A DNA stretch of 64,000 nucleotides, taken from contig NW_022098069.1 of assembly GCF_002288925.2 (NCBI RefSeq), positions 79,983,608 to 80,047,607 on the forward strand, in the 5' to 3' direction. Below are positions 47,735-58,459 of the stretch, piece after piece (the first letter of the stretch is position 1; each line of letters opens with the position of its first letter). The notes beneath the pieces are model-generated. The model was given only the letters and a program-made list of their open reading frames with translations. It did not search any database and had not been told where the DNA came from. The DNA comes from Delphinapterus leucas. Its lineage: Eukaryota > Chordata > Mammalia > Artiodactyla > Monodontidae. A program made the translations under genes and the position numbers.

Positions 47735-48075
47735 GGTGCAATGTTTCAAAATAAGGATTCTGAAGTCAGAGAGACAAGATTTTTTTTTTTTTTTTGCGGT
47801 ACGCGGGCCTCTCACTGCTGTGGCCTCCCCCGTTGCGGAGCACAGGCTCCGGACGTGCAGGCTCAGCGGCCATGGCTCACGGGCGCAGCCGCTCCGCGGC
47901 ATGTGGGATCTTCCCGGACCGGGGCACGAACCCGTGTCCCCTGCATCGGCAGGCGGACTCTCAACCACTGCGCCACCAGGGAAGCCCAGAGAGACAAGAT
48001 TTAAACCATGTTAATTTTACCCTTGTGACAATGAACAAGTACATAATTATGCAAGACTCAACTTCGTATACGACA
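47735..48075 (+). repeat. MIR SINE split by a young CHR SINE
   Basis: 'ggattctgaagtcagagaga' on the left and 'gatttaaaccatgttaattt', 'cttgtgacaatgaacaagta' on the right join into one MIR core when the SINE and one TSD copy are removed. Confidence 0.75.
47781..47987 (-). mobile_element. Young CHR-type SINE, antisense, 13-bp TSD
   Basis: A T-run, 'gcggtacgcgggcctctcac', then the full CHR complement ending 'accagggaagccc'. A perfect TSD 'agagagacaagat' lies at 47768-47780 and 47988-48000. Nearly all consensus CpGs are kept and I see few private changes, so it looks like the youngest SINE here. Four frames of 93-98 codons over it are spurious. Confidence 0.96.
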
Positions 48076-48084
48076 TTAATGAGT

Positions 48085-48300
48085 AGCTAACATTTATTGA
48101 GACCTCAGCATATACCAGATACATATATGCTGAGGTCTCAACAAATATATATATTATGCTCAATGTATATATTCTCTTTTCATTTAAATATCATCACAAG
48201 GCAATGAAATATGTGCTGTTACATTCTCCCTATGAAAATAAAAGCTTAGAATGTTAAGCTTCCACCATCAGGAGCATTCAACCCCAAATCTTTCTTTCTC
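48085..48300 (-). repeat. MIR SINE, antisense, with an internal hairpin
   Basis: 'ctaacatttattgagacctc' at the start is the MIR/L2 tail complement, and 'atttaaatatcatcacaagg' continues the MIR order. A perfect 18-bp-stem hairpin (48097-48141) replaces the expected sequence in between. Confidence 0.6.
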
Positions 48301-48876
48301 CAGAGATCTTAATTAATATAAAAATTCCTTCCCAGTAGTAATAAAATGGTTAGAAAAGTGTGTGGAACATAGCTCTCAATAAATAGTAGATATTAGATTT
48401 GCTGGTTATTCTGATCGCAACTGACATCAGAGAAGCATTGTCAGCAGTGCAGCCCCAGTATTGGTTCTCGTCATGGGAGTAGTCATAGGAGTGTGATACC
48501 ATCCTCTATATTTCACCCACTCACATAATACTGTGGTTTTGGCCAAATAAACAATGATATGCTGAGATAAATTTAAGAAATTTAGAACAATATGAGCAGA
48601 AAAGGGAACTACAAATTAAAGTTGCAGTGGACATTAATTGTTTTGTCTTCCCAGAATAATCTTTCCCCATTTTGGAGGTAAGATGGTTCCTATGTTTTGT
48701 TAGAGTTTCCCCTACTGACCGTTGGTTTCGGCTCTGTGTTTACATGACTGAGGCGGAGCTCTTCACTGTACTTTACTACTCAGGAAGGACAGACTGTTTT
48801 CAGAGCCACTTGACACTTGAATCAATCTGGATCATCATCACAGTACTCATAGATTTCACTTCAGAAGATAGATAGG
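48301..48876. other. Mostly unassigned
   Basis: A MIR-like 3' tail ('gtgtgtggaacatagctctc', then 'aataaatagtag') lies near 48357-48395. The rest is unrecognised. It leads into a GATA-rich patch just left of the Tigger1 element. Confidence 0.4.
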
Positions 48877-48878
48877 TA

Positions 48879-51247
48879 CAGGCATCTGTCATTTTGTTGT
48901 GCTTCACTTTATTTCACTTCGCAGATATATTGGTTGAAGATTTGTGGCCACCCTACATCCAGCAAGTCTATTGACTAGTTTTCCAACAGCATTTGCTCAC
49001 TTTGTGTCTCTGTGTCACATTTTGGTAATTCCCCCAATATTTCAAACTTTTCCATTATTATTATATTTGTCATGGTAATCTGTGATCAGGGATGTTTGAC
49101 GTTACTATTGTAATTGTTTGGGGGCAAACCACACCCATATGAGACACTACACACATGTGAATGGATAAATGTTGTGTGTGTTCTGATCGTTCCACTGACT
49201 GACTATTCTCCAGTTTCTCTCCCACTCCTCAGGCCTCCCTATTTCCTGAGAGACAACAATATTGAAGTTAGGCCAGTTAATAACCCTACAATGAACTCTA
49301 AGTGTTCAAGTAAAAAGAAGAGTTACACATCTCACTTAAAATCAAACGCTGAAAATGATGAAGCTTAGTGAGGAAGGCATGTCAGAAGCTGAGACAGGCT
49401 GAAAGCTAGGCCTCTTGTGCCAAACAGTCAGCCAAGCTGTGAATCCAAAGGAAGGTTCTTGAAGGAAATTAAAAGTGCTACACCAGTGAACACACCAATG
49501 GTAAGAAAGCTAGACAGCCTTATTGTTGACTTGGATAAAGTTTTAGTGGTCTGAATAGATCAAACCAACCACAACATTCCCTTAAGCCAAAGCTTAATCC
49601 AGAGAAGACCCTAACTCTCTTCAATTCTGTGAAGGCTGAGAGAGGTGAGGAAGGTACAGAAGGAAAGTTTAAGGCTAGCAGAGGTTGTTTCATGAGGTTT
49701 AAGGAAAGAAGATATCTTTATAAAAGTGCCATGGTGAAGCAGCAAATGGGTATGGAGAAGCTGCAACAAGTTATCCAAAAGATCTGAGATAATTACATTA
49801 AAAAACATATTTTTCCATGTAGACAAAACAACCTTCTATTGGAAGAAGATGCTACTAGAGCTTTCACAGCTAGAGAGGAGAAGTCAATCCCTGACTTCAA
49901 AGCTTCAAAGGACAGGCTGACTCTCTTGTTAGAGGCTAATGCAGCTGCTGACTTTAAGTTGAAGCCAATGTTCACTTACCATTCCAAAATCCTAGGGCCC
50001 TTAAATATTATGCTAAATCTACTCTGCCTGTGCTCTATCACTCAAACAATAAAGCCTGGATAATAGCACATCTGTTTATAACAGATGTTATATTAAATAT
50101 TACTGAATATTTTAAGCCCAGTGTTGAGACCTACTGCTCAGAAAAAGAAAAAAAAATTTCTTTCAAAATATTACTGCTAGTTGACAGTGCACCTGGTCAT
50201 CCAAGAATCCTGATGGAGATGTACAACAGGATTAACGTTGTTTTTGTCACTGCTGCTAGCACAACATCCGTTTTGCAGCCCATGAATCATTTCCATTTTC
50301 ATCTCTTATTATTTAACAAATACATTTCATAAAGCTAGAGCTGCCATAGATGGTGCTTTCTCTCTGATGGATCTGGGCAAAGTCAATTGAAAAGTTTCTG
50401 AAAAGGATTCACCGTTGTAGATGTCATTAAGAACATTTGTGGTTCATGGAAGAGGTCAAAATACCAACATTAACAAGAGTTTGGAAGAAGCTGATTCTAA
50501 TCCTCATGGATGACTTTGAGGGATTCAAGATTCAGTGTAGGAAGTAACTGCAGATATGGTGGCAATAACAAGAGAATTAAAATTATAAGTGGAGCCTGAA
50601 GATGTGACAGAACTGCTGCAATCTCATGATCAAACTTTAAAGGATGAGGAGTTGCTTCTTATTGATGAGCAAAGAACATGGTTTCTTGAGAAGGAGCCTG
50701 ATAAGATGTAGTGAAGACTGTTGAAATGACAACAAAGGATTTAGAATATTACATAAATTTAGTTGCTAAAGCAGCAGTAGGTTTGAGAGATTTGACTCCA
50801 ATCCTGTAAGACATTCTACTATGGGTAAAACGCTACCAAACAGCATTGCATGATACAGAGGAATCATGTGTGAGAGGAAGAGTCGATCAATGTGACAAAC
50901 TTCATTGTTGCCTTTTTTTATAAGTAGCTGCCACTGCCACCCTAAACTTCAGCAACCACCACCCTGATCAGTCAGCAGCCATCAACATCAAAACAAGACC
51001 TTCAACTAGAAAAAAGACACAAATGATGGTTAGCATTTTGTAACAATAAAGTACTTTTTAATTAAGGTATGTACATTGTCTTTTTTTGGACATAATGCTA
51101 TTGCATACCTAACAAACTTCAGCATAGTGTAAACATAATTTTTATATGAACTGAGAAACCAAATATTTGTGTGACTCACTTTATTGCAATATTCACTTTA
51201 TTGTGGTGGTCTGGAACCAAACTTGCAGTATCTCTGAGGCATGCCTG
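48879..51247 (+). mobile_element. Tigger1 DNA transposon, nearly full length
   Basis: Terminal inverted repeats: left 'caggcatctgtcattttg', right ending 'tctctgaggcatgcctg'. TA target duplications lie at 48877-48878 and 51248-51249. The length of 2369 bp is close to the roughly 2.4 kb of the family as I recall it. The colinear 5' region, transposase gene (49291-51033) and 3' region are all present. Tigger1 belongs to the pogo branch of Tc1/mariner transposons and has long been inactive in mammals. GATA-type repeats lie on both sides of the insertion. Confidence 0.97.
49291..51033 (+). pseudogene. Tigger1 transposase, disrupted
   Basis: The start M-N-S-K-C-S-S at 49291 and a stop at 51031-51033 match the family's ends. 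The usual protein has an N-terminal helix-turn-helix DNA-binding part (CENP-B type) and a DDD catalytic core. The first catalytic Asp is seen in V-D-K-T-T-F-Y-W (codon at 49822; the family has E where K is). The second is in [10 protein letters not shown] (codon at 50183). The third, about 34 codons on, is changed to Asn in Q-P-M-N-H (codon at 50285). Small indels break the frame, including near 49990 and just after 50285. No function is expected. Confidence 0.93.
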
Positions 51248-51249
51248 TA

Positions 51250-51293
51250 TAGATAATTGATAGATGATAGATAGATAGATATATAGATGGATA
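51250..51293. repeat. (GATA)n tract at the right flank of Tigger1
   Basis: Repeated GATA words with a few interruptions. A shorter 'gatagatagg' lies at the left flank (48868-48877). Confidence 0.9.
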
Positions 51294-54059
51294 GTATTTA
51301 GGAATTGCTGATTCTTTTAATTTATGTTAGTGTCTCTAAAATTTCCCATACAATTAAAACACTGAATCAACAAATTGGGCTTTAAGAATAATTATATTTA
51401 ACTACAAATTATGGTAATGAAGATAAACAGCCATCAAACGAACCACATTTCTCAGAAATATTATAGAACTAAACTCCTACCACTAAGACCGATCTGGTTT
51501 ATATATTTAATAACTAGAGTTTAGGGTATACACTACCAGACTTAGAAATGTGAACTTACAAAGTTGCTCATATTTACAAAGAATGAAAATGGTAATTAGA
51601 GATAACATTTACTATCTCATATATGAAACACAAGAAATCTGTTGTTTTGACAATATTAAATGATCTGTGAGAATCACCTATGTATCGAAAGACTTGTATA
51701 AAATCTTCACTTGCGTTCTTTTATCCATTTACATTCAAAAATTTAAAGTAGCTTTAAAATAAAACAGCAATAAATAAACTGGAGAACAACTACTTTTTCT
51801 TCAAAGTGATTTTGTGGCCAATCTGTATCTTTTCTTTAATCCAGTAGCGATACATGGAAATTTTGGAAATGAAATGTTAGTTTTCCACTAATAGATCCCA
51901 ATCAGGCGAGATTTCTCAGAGACATAAAATATCAAACTTTGTCATTTGAAGTACAAAGGTATCCATATGTTCAATGAAAATAAACAGTAAGTTTCACCCT
52001 TTGCCTGAAAGGTAGGATGGTATGGTAAGCGGGGTGGGCATGTGCCAGTATTTACTTTTTAATTGTGTGAACCTTGCTGTAAGTGCCCACAGTGAAGAGC
52101 ACCCTTGATCCCTGCTAACTTTCCTTCAGCCATGGTTGCCTTATTATATTTCTTTTATACATGGCTATTGGCAGAAGCAGACATAACATTTTAACATGCG
52201 TTGAGCCTGCTTCAAGCATTTTAATTGGTTTAAAACTGTTGGTAGCATCTTTTACTGTATTAATGTATTGCTTTAGCTTCAGTCAACTGAAACCTTTGCC
52301 AGATGGTAGTGCAACCACTGCATACAGAGCAGGAGATTGAAGGTATTTATAGGATGCAAATGCCTCTTTTTCATTAAGTATTCATGAACTTTCTCTTAAT
52401 GATTATATTGAAAAGTACCACGAAGCTTGAGATTCATGCCGTGTGAAAATTAATAATCTAATTTTGCAAAATGACAGTTTTGTTTAAATGTGATGGAAGA
52501 CGTACCTTTTGAGCAGATACTAACAATTGTGAAGAAAGAGTATCCCTTCGATGGTTTTGTTTTGTTGAGATTCAATGAAATTCAAAAGTGGCAGCCTTAA
52601 AAATAAACACCTCTCATGGCATGAAATAAGAGAGCACAGTGTTTGCTTATGCCATAGCTTTAAAGCATTACATGTTTATTCATTTAGTTATAGAAAGCAC
52701 ACTGGCTATATGTGCATATTATATACATATAATAGCCAGTGTTTTTCACAATAGCATTAGCTTCAAATAGTTCCAATAAAAAATAGTAAGTTATTCTCAG
52801 GTAAAATATGACAATCTAAAATCATACACATACACACACACATACACACACACACAGCACCAAAATAACATTAAAGCTATTTTTAATTTCAATCAATCAA
52901 AATTTTATAGCTTTTAGAATCTATTGCTCAAGATTGCACGTAAGCAACTTAAATGCAAATTATATTGGTAGAGCTTAAGGGAAGCAGACTGTGTATTTTT
53001 GAATACCTTTCCTGCTGAAAACATATCTACATATCATCAAAAAGGCAAAGTAAGTTTACAAAACTGATCCATATACATATTTATAAGTTGTACCCAGACG
53101 GCCAGGGTCAGAATACTCACGGCTGAAATTCTACCTAAATACTGCAAGCATTTGTGCACCCATCAGTTTTTATTGTCTAGCAATATGTGTCTTTATGATA
53201 TGGTCCATAAATTGTATATAGGGCAGTGCTGCTGAGATCTCTGCCCAGAGGCAGAAACTTATATCGATATGTGCTTTTAGGTACTTGCACCTATAAGCCT
53301 TGCCTTGTCAGGGGGAAAAATAGGACGAAATCCTTACAACAGAAATTAATTTCCGGGGACCCAAAGAAACAAGAAAAGTTATATTTTATAACAATGGATC
53401 ATTTTTTCCTTTAAAAGATAATAGCAGGTATTATATAGAAATTGCATTAAAACAAAAACACAGATTTATGGATAAGAATTTATATTGAAAAAAGAGGCAG
53501 AGGATGGGAGAGAGCAAAAAATGTAGAAAGAGAGATATATCTGAGAGAAAATGTTTTACAAAATTCATATTTGTTACAGGGTCACAATTTCAAACTAAAC
53601 TTGAACTTTTACCTAGAGAGTTCACTTATCCTTGGTGAAGCATGACATGTTTTGAAGTAAAAAACTTGTCTGGCTTTGTCTTAATATTCAAAAGATCTAG
53701 TCATTCTTCTTATTAATATTACTTGTATGTTTTCAAATCCAAAATGATTTATAAAGCAAAGGAAAAATACATCCTATTAATTCATGCACTTTCCTTTTTT
53801 CTTCTGCTTCTGCTATCTGCCAGTGACATCCTACAAGCTTCTGAAACTCTTCCATTAATTAAAAACACTTGAAAATATTTTTAATTGCTTATAAACAATA
53901 AAGCGTGTAAAATCTTGTTTTTCTTCTGACACTCACTGTTTTCAAGCTTTCCAATTTGTTTAGGTTTTGTAAGATGCTGTTGGGCTACTATGTGACAAAG
54001 AATTACTGTCCTATAATTCATAAAGCCCAAGTTTCACAAAATCATTTTTGTTTGTTTTG
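51294..54059. other. 2.8-kb repeat-poor interval
   Basis: Apart from a (CA)-rich tract (52825-52857) and a small hairpin (52699-52742), no repeat is recognised. A 62-codon frame at 53226-53414 has no domain. The absence of recognisable repeats makes 51800-53200 a candidate for old, perhaps constrained, DNA. Confidence 0.35.
52825..52857. repeat. (CA)n-rich tract
   Basis: CA and TACA words, impure, about 33 bp. Confidence 0.9.
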
Positions 54060-55515
54060 TAATCAATTCATGGAGCTCTGATTTCCATAAAATAAACTGC
54101 ACAGATTTTAAGTGTACAGATCAATGTGTATTGACAAGTACATGCCTTTATGTAAGTGCCACCTCAATCAAGATACAAAAACTTTCTGTTATCTCCAAAA
54201 GTTTCTTAGAGAAACTACCACTGAAGTCTCTCTCTCTCTACTCCTCAACCCAACATGACCAGTGATTTGATATTTTTCATCAAATCTTAGTTCTGTCTGT
54301 TCAGAACTAATATTAACTGGAAAACATGCAGTGAGCATTTTATTGTGTGTCAGGCTTCTTTCGCTCAACCAAATTATGTTCTTTATAAAGAAATGTTTTT
54401 AGAAAAGCAGTAGTTTGCTCCTTTTAGTTGCTACATGGTCTTCCATTGTATAAATATATCCATTTACCTGAAGATGGACAGTCTTTTGTCAGTTTTTGAT
54501 GCATATGCTTAAAGTTGCTATGAACATTTCTGTACACATATTTTCACTCCTTTGGGGTAAATGCTTAGGAATGGAATTACTGGGTCATTTTTTAGGGTCA
54601 TATTTAACTTTATGAGAAAATGTCAAAGTCTTTTCCAAACTTTTGTAATTTTATACTCTTACATCCACTAAAATACTTGGCATCATTTTAAACATTCTTG
54701 GGGATCTGAAGTTGTAACTCATTGTGGTTTTAATTTTCATTTCCTTAATCATGTCAAGTGACTTTTCATTGGCCATTTATACATTTTCTTTTATGAAGTC
54801 TTTTTTTTTCCCCAAATAATTCAGTATGTTTACTGGATTGTCATTTTATTGACAATTTTCAAGATACATACATACATGTGTATATATGTATATTACTGAT
54901 ATATTATTCGGGGTACAGGTGTTTGTCAGGTGTTTATATGGCAAATATTGTACTATATTACCATAGTGTATGGCTTTTCTGTAGTTTTTAATAACAGTAT
55001 CTTTTGAAAAACAGAGTTTTTAGTTTTGATGAGATCTGATGTATTATTTCTGTTTCTTTTATCATTAGTGCTTTTTGTGTCCTGGGATATTGCCTTATAT
55101 TTTTTTCTGAAATCTTCATAATATACATTTAGCTATATGATCAATCTGAACTTAATTTTTTGAATGCTATGAGAAACTGGTCCATATTCTTTTCCTTTAT
55201 TTTAAACTTATTTTGGATATTCAGTTTGCTGATTACCACTTGATGGAAAGTCTAAGCACATTTGTTTTAAAAAAAAATTACTATACATATGTAAGTTCAT
55301 TCTGGATGCCCCTCTGTTCCATTAGTAGATTTGTCAGTTCTTTCACCATTAGTACACTGTAGCTTCATAGAAAGTCTTAAAATCCAGTAGCAAAATTCTT
55401 CAACTATATTATTTTTCAAAATCTTTTTAGCTATCCTTTTCATAGGACCAGTTTGTCAACTTCTAGAAAAGAAAACCTTGCTGAGAACTTTGACTGGGGC
55501 TGGAAGGAAACAAAT
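54060..55515 (-). repeat. Old L1 fragment, antisense
   Basis: The complement of an L1M 3'UTR ('attttaagtgtacagatcaa') leads into the complement of ORF2 ('tttggggtaaatgcttagga', 'ttttcatttccttaatcatg', 'atgctatgagaaactggtcc'). The order is kept over 1.4 kb, with no open frame. The end near 55515 lies just before a SINE. Confidence 0.85.
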
Positions 55516-55592
55516 CTGTTCCTGGGGCAGGCTAACTCAAAAATTTTAAAGAGGTTCAATTGCACATGCTCAGTTCATTTAAAAAATACATA

Positions 55593-55795
55593 TCGGGCTT
55601 CCCTGGTGGCGCAGTGGTTGAGAGTCCGCCTGCCGATGCAGGAGACACGGGTTCGTGCCCCGGTCCGGGAAGATCCCACGTGCCGCGGAGTGGCTAGGCC
55701 CGTGAGCCATGGCCGCTGAGCCTGCGCGTCCGGAGTCTGTGCTCCGCAACGGGAGAGGCCGCAACAGTGAGAGGCTCGCGTACCGCAAAAAAAAT
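55593..55795 (+). mobile_element. Young CHR-type SINE (+)
   Basis: A and B boxes and CHR body intact and CpG-rich. The TSD is 'aaatacata' (55584-55592 and 55796-55804). It lies just beyond the old L1. Frames of 70-89 codons across it are spurious. Confidence 0.95.
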
Positions 55796-55804
55796 AAATA
55801 CATA

Positions 55805-56749
55805 CCATCAAACAGATGTCGCTACTCCCACTATGCCTTTTCATTTAAACCTGTCAAAAACAAATTGTATCTCTGGAATTTCTCTAAGTCAAATGTCTCT
55901 TTAACCTTTTGGTTCCTCTGATCTCTTTGGTGCTTTCTGACTTTTCTCCATCTTTTGATCCCACACATTCATTCTCATTTCATCTTTATTCCAAAAATGA
56001 ATACCCCATTTCTGGGTTTACCACCTGAGCCCCACTTTACATTATGACCCCAATCCCTTATGTTCAATTCGATTCTTAAGTCCTGCTCTAGCTCCATGAT
56101 ATTTTCTAATATGGTTAATTATTTAAATATTTTATACTGGGCATTATAAAACCATTTTTGTTTCTATATCTATTCTAAAATATATACCTTTACTGCTTTG
56201 CAAGTTGTTCCTAAATATCTTAGCTGGGGAATTGTTGGAGTCAGGAGGGAATATCACATCTTTTTGAAATTTGTGTGCTTATTTTTGAAGTCCAGATGAG
56301 TTGAAATTGTCTTTTTCACTTTCTGCTAATTTCCCTCTTCATCTGTTCTAAGAGTCTCGGTGCACTGTCTCAGTGTACTATTTCATTTAAAGTATCAAAT
56401 GTTCATAAACAAAAGTAACATGCTCTTCACAAAATCCTGACAACACCATCAACTGAGATACACACTATTTTCAATCACATAATTGTCTTTTTTTCTTTTT
56501 ATCTATATCTTCCCAACTCTTCACAGAGAAAACCCCATTATTCAAGCAGATGCTCAAGGATTAGAACTATAACTCTGCAACCAGATCTCACCAATAATGT
56601 CCCAATTTCACAGTTCATTTTGTCTCTCTGATTGAGAAAAGGATACAAAATATCCAGGAAGTACCATTACAAACAGTCACTCCCAAACCCCCTCCTTATA
56701 AAAACAACATGCAGTTAGTCGGGATTAACTACACATTCATTTTTAAAAC
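55805..56749. other. Nothing recognised
   Basis: CT-rich then AT-rich sequence. Weak L2- or MIR-like patches are not enough to call. Confidence 0.35.
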
Positions 56750-56759
56750 TGATGTGCGA

Positions 56760-56998
56760 TCCATTGGGAGATTGGGACTGACATATACACGCTACTATAT
56801 ATAAAATAGATTAACTAATAAGGACCTGCTGTATAGCACAGGGAACTCTACTCACTACCCTGTAATGGTCTATATGGAAAAAGAATCAAAAAACAAAAAA
56901 AAGTGGATATATGTATATGTATAACTGAATCACTTTGCTGTACACCTAAAACTAACACAACATTGTAAATCAACTATACTCCAATAAAAATTAAAAAA
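56760..56998 (+). mobile_element. L1 3' end, sense, 5'-truncated
   Basis: 'gctgtatagcacagggaact', then 'cactttgctgtacacctaaa', then 'cactccaataaaa'-type ending ('tatactccaataaaaatt') and an A-tail. A short repeated 'tgatgtg' (56750-56756 and 57003-57009) may be the TSD. Confidence 0.9.
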
Positions 56999-57009
56999 AA
57001 TAATGATGT

Positions 57010-57402
57010 GGGGTCCTAATTACTTAGGATCTGAGCCAATCAGGTTTGTAAGGTAACCAGAACCAATCTAATTACTACATGTCATTCCACAGATAACAAG
57101 CATTGAATGAATAGTGGCTCAATAAGCACATAGCTTTGGAATTTGTTCCACTGTAGTGAGCGTGAATGCTCTCTCCCGACATCTTCAGCTGTGAGGATCT
57201 AAACTGAACATGAAGCCAATATCCACATAGGGGCAGATATCAGAACCGGAGGAAAATAAAACCAGATTCCAGATCAAACCATATCTGTTTTCTGAACTAC
57301 ATCTAGCCCTTTCATTTGAATGACCCAATAAATTCTCTTAATTGTTTAAGACGTCTACTTGGGCTTTCTGTTAGTTGCAACTAAAAACAGTCTAATTGGC
57401 AA
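57010..57402 (+). repeat. Possible ERV-type LTR
   Basis: 'ggatctgagccaatcagg', AATAAA at 57327-57332, then 'ttgtttaagacgtctacttg', 'ggctttctgttagttgcaac' and 'agtctaattggcaaca' resemble the 3' half of an ERVL-type LTR. The family is not resolved and no TSD is seen. Confidence 0.5.
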
Positions 57403-57424
57403 CAAATGGTAAATCAAAACACAG

Positions 57425-57486
57425 ATGGCATTGCTTAGTTACCTGTATCTCCTGTATGGCATTGCTTAGTTACCTGTATCTCCTGT
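57425..57486. repeat. Perfect 31-bp tandem duplication
   Basis: Units at 57425-57455 and 57456-57486 are identical ('atggcattgcttagttacct' plus 11 bp). Full identity suggests a recent event. Confidence 0.97.
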
Positions 57487-58459
57487 AGGACAAAATGTAA
57501 CCATCTTACAAGTAAAGACTTAGACTAGTTACAAGAAAGAAGAACTGTTCATGTATGAGAGGGCAGGGAATAACTGAAAACACAGTCTATAAATTGGTGG
57601 TGGTTTTTGGAAAGACTGTAGAAGATCTCAAATGTCAGTCCAATAAGGATGAACTTAAATATGTACATCTGCTTTTTCATTCATTTATCAAAAAGTACTA
57701 CTTGTGTGCCAACCACATGCAGACTTTGTAGAAGGCCCTGGATATTGGGTTGCAAAGAGGTCCTAACTTCCAGAATTCAACATCTAATTTCATTTCTTTT
57801 AAGAAGCGATACCTTTGTATACAAAGTAACAAATGCAAGTTATAATTTAATTGCTAGTTGACATTTTTTAAAAGCTCTTTTATGGATATTCCCTTGATAA
57901 TTCAAAAGTTTCTAATGATCACTTTCTAATATTCATTTCTATATCAAAATTCATGTTAATTAAAATTCTGCATTATTATGTTAATTTAGAATATACCATC
58001 AATTTTTTGAAACTTGCTAAGTTTGTTATTTTAATAGTTTCTTTATATATTTGAAAAAGGCAATTATAAACACAAAAATGTTATGCATAGGAACCTAATA
58101 TTTTGACACTTTATTAAATTTCCATATTGCTATGCTAAATTATATCATTTAACATTGTGCAATGGAAACAGTCTCATGGTGTAAATAAATAAGCTAGTGG
58201 GAAATATGCTACAGTATGTTTAGAGTTCAAAAGAATTGTTGGAAAAATATGTCTTAGACTGAAAATTTTTATCTAGAATTAGTAGTAATACATTCAGAAA
58301 ACTAGCTTTTTTATTAAACAATTTTGTTAACCTTAAAACTGAGGAAAAATTATACTAAAAATTCTTTACTCAACATTTGAAAAGACCAGACATATAATAA
58401 CATTTAATAGCTACACTGATTTTTACTTCTATAATTTTAATTTCCATCTACTTTTAATT
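57487..58459. other. Mostly unassigned, with an L2 tail remnant
   Basis: About 57680-57790 resembles an antisense L2 end ('cattcatttatcaaaaagta', then 'gtgtgccaaccacatgca'). The remainder is very AT-rich and unrecognised. Confidence 0.4.

Noticed and set aside
47684..48090. Four overlapping 93-98-codon frames on both strands
   Set aside because: All cross the CpG-rich, stop-poor CHR SINE at 47781-47987. The same peptides recur at the other CHR copies.
49114..50332. Plus-strand frames as a host gene derived from a transposase
   Set aside because: They are pieces of the Tigger1 transposase with frameshifts and a lost catalytic Asp. Intact terminal repeats show an ordinary insertion, not a domesticated gene.
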